In this document: positions 55,847-64,000 of the stretch, one piece after another
Layout of the letters: each line of letters starts with the position of its first letter
Position numbering within the stretch: position 1 is the stretch's first letter
Source: Euglena gracilis
Lineage: Eukaryota; Euglenida; Euglenophyceae; Euglenales
DNA length: 64,000 nucleotides
Direction of reading: 5' to 3'
Assembly (NCBI GenBank): GCA_039621445.1
Contig: CP154955.1
Span: 12,094,960-12,158,959, forward strand
Position numbers and translations under genes: made by a program
Notes under the pieces: generated by a model
Seen by the model: only the letters and a program-made list of their open reading frames with translations
Told to the model about the DNA's origin: nothing
Databases searched by the model: none

Positions 55847-56359
55847 AATTTGTTTGTGGGCGCATTTGCTCCCACAAACACGTCATTTTATCATCATCGT
55901 TTTATTTGGCCAAATGCGCCCATAAACACAATTGTTTTTATTTGCGCAAATGTGCCCGCAAACACAAATCAGTTGCGTGACGGCTGACTGACGTAGTCTG
56001 TGGTGTGTGATCTAATGAGGCACCGTGTGTTCTTACCGGTGGCGGTAGTATCCAAGCCAGTTCAGCCTGCACGTCAGCACCATTTCCAAGTGTCGTAACA
56101 AGGGGTGTGTGCCTCTCTCCTGTTTGATGTACAAGAGCACCAATCTCACCCTCCGCCCTATTCGCGTCACTTGGTAAGCAGCATTTACACCAAACCACTG
56201 GGAGTTAATCCCCTTCAATAGAGGAGTGTCACAGTTCATAATCTGTTCTCCCTGTGTCAGGGTACAGGGTCCCAGGAGTTTTGTAAAATATGCGCATTTG
56301 CGCAATTGCGCCCATTTCAAAGAGAAAACCCTTAAGTGCGAATTCGGCCGCCTAAGATC

Positions 56360-57340
56360 TGCCCGAACCCGTGCCCGAAACCAAAGACCAAAGACGCCCA
56401 TTTCCACGGCATGGCTCCTGCGCAGGGTTCATCCCCTGTGCGCTCACGTGTCCAACGTAGTGGCCGACTGGAGCCTTTTCCCCCCAGGGTTTGGATCCTA
56501 GTTGTTGAATGACTGACATGACGGCTCTGCTCTGCGTTTCCACTACCAGTGGTTTCCATGAATTCTGGACAAGCCAATAGTTTTGTGTTTTTTTTGTGTT
56601 TTTTTGTGTGTTTTTTTTTGCCCTCTGCAAAATGAAGTTGAAATGAAATGAAATGGCATAAAACAAAAAGTTTCCTCCTTGGGTTTCACCTCAAGGAATG
56701 AAGAAACCTTCGAAAAGGTGTCCTCCGACTGGGGGGGGGGATGGGCATATAGGGGAGGGGGAGGTGAAATCAGCCCAAAAAGTCCGGTAACTGTGGCTGT
56801 GTCCAGGCTGAAACTTTTTAGCCTTCAAACCCTCCTGAGAAAGAGAAATGAAAACTGCGGCGTGCGGTTTCTTTGCCCTCAAAGCCTGCAAATCCGATTA
56901 TTTTTGCATCTTTTATGCGAACCATTGCGAAAATTCCATTTTTGACTGATGTTGCCAAAAAATTGTTATGCGAGGGGGACCTGGGCCATCTGAGGGGGGT
57001 TGGCTTTTCATCGACAGTTCTTATACCCACTCCCATTCAGTCTGGGGACTGAACGACACGAGGAGGGCTAGGTCGCCCTGTTCCCACACAATAATCTAAG
57101 CTTCTTTCTGTCTGCTCCCCATCCAATCTGTCAACTTCTTCTCATAAGAATGACCCCCCCCCTGGATCAGTCCAAAGGGGGGAACCCTTTGGGTTGGGGA
57201 GGGGCAGGCGTCATCATCGTTGGTGGGGGGCCACCACTCCCATAAGGGGGGTTGACCCCCCCAGACCCTCCCTGAGGCACAGAAAGCCCCGGCTGGCCTG
57301 TCCTACCCCCTCCGCCTCTCCACCAATGATTGTTTCCCCC
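56360..57340. other. Intron-like spacer
   Basis: No supported exon. It contains a TTTGTGTTTTTT run at 56580-56620 and G runs at 56730-56760 and 57150-57240. Confidence 0.4.
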
Positions 57341-57347
57341 ACCGCAG

Positions 57348-57391
57348 GTTTACGCCGTCGAGGGTGTGCCCGCTGCACCAGTCCGGTGAGC
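57348..57391 (+). CDS. Possible small exon FTPSRVCPLHQS
   Basis: An acceptor TTTCCCCCACCGCAG and donor TCCG|GTGAGC (near consensus) enclose 44 bp. The frame FTPSRVCPLHQS has G or C at 11 of 12 third positions. It precedes another splice-bounded block at 57525, which supports a real gene here. Confidence 0.4.
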
Positions 57392-57524
57392 AGGCTGCTG
57401 TTGTGTTCTTCTGGAGGGAACCCCCCTGGGTTTCGATGCGTGGCGGGGGGTCCGGGGTTTAGGTGGGGGTGTTCCCCCCATCCTGGACCAGAGGGAGGTC
57501 CGGGGACCCCCACCTCTCCTTAGA

Positions 57525-57595
57525 TCGAAGCCTGCCACCCCCGGCCTTCTGGGACACTTCCCGAGCGAGCACTCCGGGATGTTCAAATTCTGCGG
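57525..57595 (+). CDS. Possible exon before the CCCH finger
   Basis: An acceptor CACCTCTCCTTAG and donor TGCGG|GTGAAC enclose about 71 bp. Two frames are open: GLLGHFPSEHSGMFKFC (better GC3) and PPPAFWDTSRASTPGCSNSA (fits the phase of the preceding exon). The frame cannot be settled. Confidence 0.35.
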
Positions 57596-57756
57596 GTGAA
57601 CTCCGGCACGCAGAATGCCCAGGAAGTCTCATTGTCAGGCAACGGCTCGGCGGACCCTCACGCAGCAGCACCCGCCCCCCGATGACTGCTGCGCCCTCCG
57701 GACCCCCCCCCCCCCTCACTGTAGCCCAGTAGCACAGTAGCTCGACCCGATACAGC

Positions 57757-57875
57757 ACGATCCCCTCCTTCCGTCGGGACGGGTGTGCACCGAACAGCCG
57801 CCTGCCGGGGAGTGCTCCTATGGCGTGGACTGCAAGAATGTGCACGTGTGCCGGGAGTACTGGGCGACGGACGTG
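57757..57875 (+). CDS. Exon with CCCH zinc finger (C-x8-C-x5-C-x3-H)
   Basis: The frame HDPLLPSGRVCTEQPPAGEC, SYGVDCKNVHVCREYWATDV contains Cys 57786, Cys 57813, Cys 57831 and His 57843. The spacing is exactly C-x8-C-x5-C-x3-H, the tristetraprolin-class zinc finger that typically binds RNA. Third positions are GC-rich. The acceptor is probably ATACAG at 57756 and the donor GTG|GTAGCC. A second Cys (VCREYW) follows the His, as in proteins with consecutive fingers. Which CCCH protein this is could not be recognised; neighbouring blocks show no helicase, PARP or RING signature. Confidence 0.65.
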
Positions 57876-57899
57876 GTAGCCAAGGGCCAGGCTGGGATG

Positions 57900-58520
57900 T
57901 CCCATGGCCCGGGGAGGTGTCTTCCGATGGAAGAACCGTGCTTGTTCCCTTCGTCTTCCCTTGTTCCACCGTATTCATTACTGGTGTGGGGGGGAGGGAG
58001 TGCATTCATTGTGTGCTTACATGTGTGCATGCGTGTGTGCTCATGCGTGCGCGTTGTGTCTATTGAAAGAATAAATGAGATTTGGAAACAGCAAGGTGAT
58101 ATGTGCACAGGATAGTCAAAATCATAACACAATAACTTTTCGCTTTTTGAGATAAACGTCTGAGCCCCTATTTTAACAATTTCTGAGGTGTTCATTCAAC
58201 TAACCTCCAGAATGCATAACTCCACAACTGGCATTTTTTCCAACTATTGCAAGAAGTCACCGGCGTCATACACTCATGTAGTCGCTGCCCCCCCCCCCCC
58301 CCCGGGTGGGTGACTGGTTTTTTCCGAATAACTGACTGGTTTTCGTTCCCCTCCCTGGAGGAGGGGTGGTGGTCGGCAACGCAGCACCAAAATGATTCGG
58401 GCCATTTTTTTCACATTTGAGGTCAATTTTCTCTTTGGATCCCAGAGTTACCACCCTCCCATGCGGGGGGGGGGTGACTGACTCGTTTTTGGAAGAATGG
58501 GAGTGCCCCCTCCCCGTGAT
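57900..58520. other. Intron-like spacer with TGACTGGTTTTTT words
   Basis: Holds a short TGTGTGCATGCGTGTGTGC run at about 58015-58050 and, at 58300-58500, the GGTGACTGGTTTTTTCCGAA and GTGACTGACTCGTTTTTG words shared with the GGTCCGGACC miniature elements, but without recognisable terminal repeats. Confidence 0.45.
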
Positions 58521-58548
58521 TGTATGCCCGCCCACCGGGACATCCCAG

Positions 58549-58649
58549 GCTGCCGTCGGGTTGTTGCCGCCCGAGGAGCCCGACAGCTCCTCTGCCGCCT
58601 CTCTCCTCCCCGGCCAATCCCAGGGTCTCAGCCAGGGCACGGCTTTGGG
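58549..58649 (+). CDS. Putative exon AAVGLLPPEEPDSSSAASLL
   Basis: An acceptor ACATCCCAG precedes AAVGLLPPEEPDSSSAASLL then PGQSQGLSQGTALG, ending at TTTGG|G-GTGGGC. Pro/Ser/Glu-rich disordered sequence, GC3 high. It is compatible with the low-complexity tail of a CCCH protein. Confidence 0.4.
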
Positions 58650-59017
58650 GTGGGCAGTGCTACACCTGAGACGTTGGCGGCGCAAAAATCGCCATTTTCA
58701 ACGCAAATTTGGCTGGGCCAGCAAGCACCCGGTACCCAAAACCGAACCCCCCTCCCCAGGGAGGTGTGCCTGGGCTGGCACCTCACCGCACAAGGCATCC
58801 CCTCCTTCCCCGCCGTGGTTGTCAAACAGAAGCCGATTCCGGACCGAACTCCCTTGCCAACCCTCTCAAATAGTCAGGCTCTGTCCCTTTTCCGATTCTG
58901 GCTTTAAATTTCTCACTGTGCCCTGCATCCAAAGGTGGCCCCCCTCCAGCCGCATCTATTGGCGAGTCTGGGGCTGGCTTGTTCAGCAGTGCTGCCTCCA
59001 GGATATGTCCACCATGC

Positions 59018-59155
59018 GTGTGTGTGTGTGTGTGTGTGTGTGTTGTGTTGTGTTGTGTTGTGTTGTGTTGTGTTGTGTTGTGTTGTGTTGTGTTGTGTTT
59101 GTGTGCAGTGCGTGTGCGTGTGCGCGCGCGTGCATGTGTGTGTGTGTGTGTGTGA
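59018..59155 (+). repeat. (GT)n and (TTGTG)n microsatellite
   Basis: (GT)n to about 59042, then twelve TTGTG pentamers to about 59100, then mixed GTGTGCGCGCGTGC and (GT)n. The CG-alternating part is Z-DNA-prone. Confidence 0.95.
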
Positions 59156-59159
59156 ACAC

Positions 59160-59515
59160 TCACACTCATGTTGAACAAGTGCAGAAGATTGCTGCATATT
59201 AACAGACACAAAAGCGGATAGTGGGTGGGAGGCAGAGCAGAATTTTGCTTTTTTCCCTTAGAATTTCATGTCAATCCGCTGTACAGTCTTCGAACCCCAT
59301 TCCATTCTTCCTGCTACGAACCCACCAGCCGCGTCCTTGTGACCTGGGGCCTGCCCTGAAATAATGGCTAGAGAAAGGCGATAAAGGCTTCTATCTGAGC
59401 TCGTGGGCCAAAACCTGGGGGGCAAGATTTGATACAGGGTGGTGTGCGATTTTCCAGTATGGGGGGGCTTCATTGGGGCTGTATGGTGGAATATGGCACA
59501 GAGGCCCATGGACAG
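59160..59515. other. Spacer, no gene
   Basis: Unique-looking sequence with no exon signal on either strand. Confidence 0.4.
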
Positions 59516-59516
59516 C

Positions 59517-60184
<668 letters not shown>

Positions 60185-60402
60185 CAAACAGGTTTGCAGG
60201 AAAAGGAGGCACACGGGTGGGTTGAAGTGAAAAGTGAAAAGAGGGGGCCACCTTTCCTCTCTCCCCCGTGCACCTCCCCCCTCCCCCTGTCCCCCTCCCC
60301 AATATGGACCAATAACCCCCGGCCCCGCCCCCAACCCTCTCCCCCACGGCCGCCGGGGCCCCCGCCGCGCCGTTCCCCGCGGCGGGGGCGGCCCGCGCCC
60401 AG

Positions 60403-60530
60403 ATCCACCCCTCCGTCATCCGCAGCACGCTGGACGCCTTGCGGGAGCAGCAGCGCGCCGCCCCGCCGCCGCCCCGCTCCCCAGCCCACAGCCCAACCCG
60501 GCCGCTCGGCGGCTTCCGCGCGGACCCGGG
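60403..60530 (+). CDS. Putative exon IHPSVIRSTLDALREQQRAA
   Basis: An acceptor GCGCCCAG precedes IHPSVIRSTLDALREQQRAA, then PPPPRSPAHSPTRPLGGFRA and DPG. The block is nearly saturated for G/C at third positions and ends at GGG|GTTTGC in phase 2, matching the next exon. A predicted helix (SVIRSTLDALREQQ) is followed by a proline-rich linker. Confidence 0.55.
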
Positions 60531-61164
60531 GTTTGCTCAATACGGGGGCCCTCCCCCCGGGGGTCCAGCCAGCCAGCACCATTTTCGAGCCGGCCCCTGG
60601 GCCCCTCCAAGAAAACCTCCGGCCCGGACCGTTTGCTGTTTCCCGCAATTTCCCGACAACTTTCGGCAGTTTCCCCAGATTTTCCTGCAATTTTTTTTTG
60701 CAGTTTTTCTGCAGTTGTTATGCAAGGTTGCCCGAAGCTCCTCCGGCCCTACACCCATCCCGTGCTTAGGGTGTGCCGGACCAACCCCCAGGGAGGACTG
60801 ACTGGTTTTTAGCTCTCCTGGCAGGAGTCGGCAGGACTGACCAAGAGTGGCCACCTGGAACGCTCCGGCTTTTTTGTGGTATTTTTTTGGCCACGATCCA
60901 TTGGATTTGGGTCATTTTGGCCCTGAAGAAGGTGGAAATGACCCTCAGGGTTAGTAAGAAATGGTACGGTCAAGCCTCTGAAGCGAAGTCGGGCGGAGTC
61001 GGTTTTTTGACTACCCTCGAGCATATTGTCCGTCTGAAATTCTGCACGCCCCGGGCCCTTTTTTGAGGTGCGAAAGCAAGTCATTGGGTTTGTTTTTTTT
61101 TGAATTTTTTTTTTTACAAAACCCTAAAAGCTTGTCCTTTCCAAAGTTGCGACGTTTCGGGAAG

Positions 61165-61357
61165 CGGCGCGACCGCCGGCGGGGGAGCCGTCGTGCGGGC
61201 GCAGCCTCCGGTTCCGGGCCCGACCGGGGTGGCGCCTCCGCAGCCCCCTCTGCCCAGCCCCGCGCTGCTGCACTGGCTGGCGACGGCCTCCGCGGCCCAG
61301 CGGGCCGGCGCGGGGCCGGCCTTCCCCTTCGTGCCCCCACTCCCCAGGGCGCAATGA
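61165..61357 (+). CDS. Putative last exon, Pro/Ala-rich tail with stop
   Basis: An acceptor TTCGGGAAG and exact phase continuity (GG+C) give GATAGGGAVVRAQPPVPGPT, then GVAPPQPPLPSPALLHWLAT, then ASAAQRAGAGPAFPFVPPLP and RAQ-stop (TGA 61355-61357). LLHWLATASAAQR may be a short helix. This is taken as the C-terminus of the 50-61 kb gene, which includes the CCCH finger. The order (finger, disordered Pro/Ser, helix, Pro tail) resembles RNA-decay CCCH adaptors, but homology could not be shown. Confidence 0.55.
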
Positions 61358-61359
61358 CA

Positions 61360-62340
61360 TCATTTTGGGCTGCGGGTGAAGACTTCTGCCGAAGTTTCCC
61401 TGTGCGAGAATGTCCTGAGAATGGGCCCAAAATGTGAGTTTTCCCTTTGAAGAAGAGTTTGTTGGAGAACGGCCCATTTTAACCACAAAAAAGGATGGGA
61501 ATTCTCAGGTTTCCAAATTATGAATAATTCGCCCACTTTGCATTTTTTTGGCTTTTTGGGGGGGATATGCATGCACATGTTTTTTGGGGGGGGGTGGTCA
61601 GTGAAAATCCCAGGGGATTGCTGGGTTGGCATTTTGATTTTATTGGTGTCTTTTTAGGATATTTGGAAATTTTATTTCCTTGATACCCTGAAATCGGGTG
61701 GGGGCACTTTTCTTTGGGTGGGGTCTTTTTTGGGGGGGTTCTATAGCTGCCATCCGCTCATCTTCTCAAGTGAATTCAACGCTGTTTAATCTACCTGTGC
61801 AACAAATGCAGCGGTTGTGATGTGACTGGATCGTGAAGGAGGTCGGCTCCCCAGGAAGCGGAAGTCTGCTCGTGGTTGTCCGCACCACCGCCAACCCTTA
61901 GTGACCTGGATGCAGCCGCGCTGCTGCTGTGTGTGCCCCCTGTGCCTTTTTTGCGCTGCGTTGCTCTGAGAGGCAGCAGTGGGGAGGGGAAAATGCAAAT
62001 TCTTTCTTTAAGGTTTCTCCTTATTCTAGTGTTATTTCCCACTTCCCCCCCGCTGAAATTGCTTTTTTATTTGTTTTTGTGTCCTCATTTCTTTGAAACC
62101 CCAAGACCCAACAACCTGGTTGCGTTTTTTTTTTTTGGGAGAAAGAGACCAACTGGTCAACGCACCTGTCCCAATTGCTATTTTGTGTCCTCATTTCATT
62201 TTCGTTGAGCGTTGATTTTCTTTGGTACTCATATGCAGATTTTTCAGCCCTTGCAATATTGTAACCAAAGCATCGCTTAAGGAGGGGGCTCCCACGAGTC
62301 CAGCCAGCCAGCGGCCATAGGGTTCTTTTCTTCGGGCGGA
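61360..62340. other. 3' flank, no gene seen
   Basis: T-rich and G-rich runs only. AATAAA is not evident close to the stop at 61357. Confidence 0.35.
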
Positions 62341-62342
62341 GA

Positions 62343-62470
62343 GGACCCAACCACACCATTGCTTAAGGTCTGTCCGACCCCCCCCCCCCTCTGGGGGTGG
62401 CTGACTTGTTTTTTTCGCACCGACTCTGGCCAAAGGTCTGTCGACCCCCCCCCCCCCCCCCCCCCCCCCA

Positions 62471-62501
<31 letters not shown>

Positions 62502-62605
62502 GTGGCGTGACTGGTTTTTTTTCGGACTGACTGCTGTTTTTGCCTCCATTGGAAAGTGACCCCCCCCCCTGTAGGGGGTCGGTAATCAATGGTATGGACC
62601 CAACC
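62343..62605. mobile_element. Miniature TIR element, GGTCCGGACC family, copy 2
   Basis: Left GGACCCAACCACACCATTGC and right AATCAATGGTATGGACCC mirror the 24062-24427 ends. The interior keeps TGACTTGTTTTTTTCG and GTGACTGGTTTTTTTTCGGA and contains C runs totalling about 45 bases (62445-62492). Confidence 0.55.
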
Positions 62606-62670
62606 CCCGGGGGGGGGGGTGGCGTCCAGCCGGCCAGTGCCCTTTTTTCAGCCAGCTGCTCCCAGGCGGG

Positions 62671-63808
62671 GTGCGGACCCCCCCCCCCCCTGGGTGTGCG
62701 CTGGAATAAGTCATGCAGCTGCCTTTCCGGCGACTGGACATACAACGTATCAAGGGGGGGGGAAGATTGCTTGCAGGGGTTTCTTTCCCCCCCTGGGGAT
62801 ACTGTCTTTAGACAAGCCAGCAAGCCCAGAGGTTAGAGACAGGTCCCGGATAGGTCAGCAAGCACGAGACCGGAGGACAGTTTCCTGGGTGGGTTCGGGT
62901 TGGGGGAGGGATCGACCTTTTTCAAATCCCCTCAAACACGGCCATCGCGAATGCTCCCTCGGAGAGGCATGCCCAAGTAGTGTTCGTTTTTTTTTTTTTT
63001 GAGACCCAGCCCGTGGCAGTGCTGCTCCATCACCTCCACTCCTCCGTTCCGTGATCCAGGCACACTTTTCTGGTTTTTGTTGTTGTTGCCCCACTGCAGC
63101 CTGGTTGCCTGTTCTGCAGGTCCCTCCAAAACCCCAGCTACTTCCCCGTCGCCACCCTCCCGACCCACCCTGCCATGGGCAACCTATCCTGGCCCGACTG
63201 CACTGCTGCTGTGCGTGTCGGGGGGGGGTGGGGGGCAGGCGGCCACCACGTTCAGCATGCGGTCCATCAGCGTGGCGCTGCTGCCCATCTTGCGGTGCCA
63301 GAGGGAGAGGAGAGGGGAGAGCGTTTCTGTATGAAAGTTGTGATACTGCGAAAGAACAAGGTTGCAGGCGACGCTGGCAAAAGTACAGGATGGTGAGGGC
63401 CAAACATACTATGCAATGACGGTGGGAAGTTCTCAACACCCTTTACACCCTGTATTTTACCGGCTTTCTGCGTGCTGAAAACACCTCTCTTCTTCTTCGT
63501 CTTCGTTTGATATGTTCTGTTGTGATATGTTCTGTTGTGGGATCAGGGGTTTGCATTGCTCGGAGAGGATTTGAACAATGTCGATCCCCCGTAACCTGGT
63601 CTCGTGCTTGCTAACTTACCCTCACAGGGACCTGTCCTCTGGACTTGCTGACTTGTCGAAAGACCGTATCCCAAGGGGGGAGCGGAGGAGGTTAAGAAAC
63701 CCTGCCAGCAGCCTTCTCTCCCGTCCATGAGTTTAATGTCCAGTTGCCCGAAGGGCAGCTGCATGGCTTATTTCAGCGCATACCCCGGGAGGGGGGGGGT
63801 CCGCAACT
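62671..63808. repeat. Inverted repeat, about 200-bp arms
   Basis: 62671-62872 (GCTGGAATAAGTCATGCAGC, ACTGTCTTTAGACAAGCCAG, AGCAAGCACGAGACC) is matched in inverse at 63591-63808 (GGTCTCGTGCTTGCTAA, TTGTCGAAAGACCGTATCCC, GCTGCATGGCTTATTTCAGC). The arms are about 75-80 percent alike. The 700-bp loop has no gene. It may be a fold-back element or two opposed copies of one repeat. Confidence 0.7.
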
Positions 63809-63814
63809 CGGTCC

Positions 63815-64000
63815 TGACCCTAACCCGACGCTTTCACTAACCCCAGGGTACTGTGGCCAAACAGTGTCAAATTGCATACCTCCCTGGGGAGGGTGGTATC
63901 AAGGTGCCCTTGCCATGTGCATAAACATGTTAAATAAAGAAACATACTTATACACATTCAGGTGAATCTACGCGCGCACACAACACACACATGCGCGCAC
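63815..64000. other. Window end, short telomere-like and CA words
   Basis: CCTGACCCTAACCCGACGC resembles the 17.5 and 37.8 kb tracts. The last 30 bases begin a CA/CG array cut by the window edge. Confidence 0.45.

Larger units (their letters stand above)
53049..56356. mobile_element. 3.3-kb TIR element with GCGC-palindrome cargo
   Basis: The terminal repeats are CTTAGGCGGCCTAATTCGCA (53049-53072, ending CTTA) and its inverse at 56333-56356, 24 bp with one mismatch. They are flanked by ATCT on both sides (53045-53048, 56357-56360), a 4-bp target duplication. The left part holds ACTGTCAGGGTCCC tandem units. The right two thirds hold over a dozen palindromes of TTTGCGCAAATGCGC type attached to AAATAAACA or CACCAACA words. 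No transposase was recognised, so it is probably non-autonomous. It lies in an intron of the 50-61 kb gene. Confidence 0.75.

Overview
The window looks like nuclear DNA of an animal, probably a vertebrate. Coding blocks are short (40-225 bp), GC-rich at third positions and mostly bounded by GT-AG introns. They sit in a large excess of non-coding DNA with very long (CA)n, (GACA)n and (TA)n arrays and many fold-back elements. There are no operons, ribosome-binding sites or other prokaryotic signals. The high GC3 and repeat load would suit a lamprey-like jawless vertebrate, but that is a guess; nothing in the sequence fixes the species.

Three plus-strand gene regions can be argued. (1) About 1.5-21.15 kb: scattered exon-like blocks of one or more unidentified proteins, ending in an acidic C-terminus with a stop at 21149. 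(2) 35.2-46.7 kb: the one confident gene, an ANL-superfamily (AMP-binding) acyl-CoA synthetase in about 13 coding segments. It has the ATP-binding P-loop, the YGLTEG motif, the RTGDLGYLD motif, a C-terminal catalytic lysine and a stop at 46725. Its 5' exon was not found. (3) 50.1-61.4 kb: exon-like blocks that include a perfect C-x8-C-x5-C-x3-H zinc finger at 57.8 kb and end in a Pro/Ala-rich tail with a stop at 61357; the family was not recognised.

Most of the rest is repeat. The clearest items are: a 267-bp CAGGG-ended miniature element with an exact 8-bp target duplication inside a synthetase exon, and a probable second one in another exon; a 3.3-kb element (53049-56356) with 24-bp terminal inverted repeats and ATCT duplications, packed with TTTGCGCAAA-type palindromes, plus a diverged 1.9-kb sister at 25014-26931; five copies of a 125-190 bp interspersed repeat; a two-copy GGTCCGGACC-ended miniature element; several fold-backs, one carrying telomere-like TTAGGG/TTAGGC units; and several minisatellites. 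Runs of 8 or more G or C are unusually common throughout.

Exon borders are read by eye from splice consensus, phase continuity and GC3, and are approximate unless stated. No tRNA, rRNA or transposase gene was recognised.
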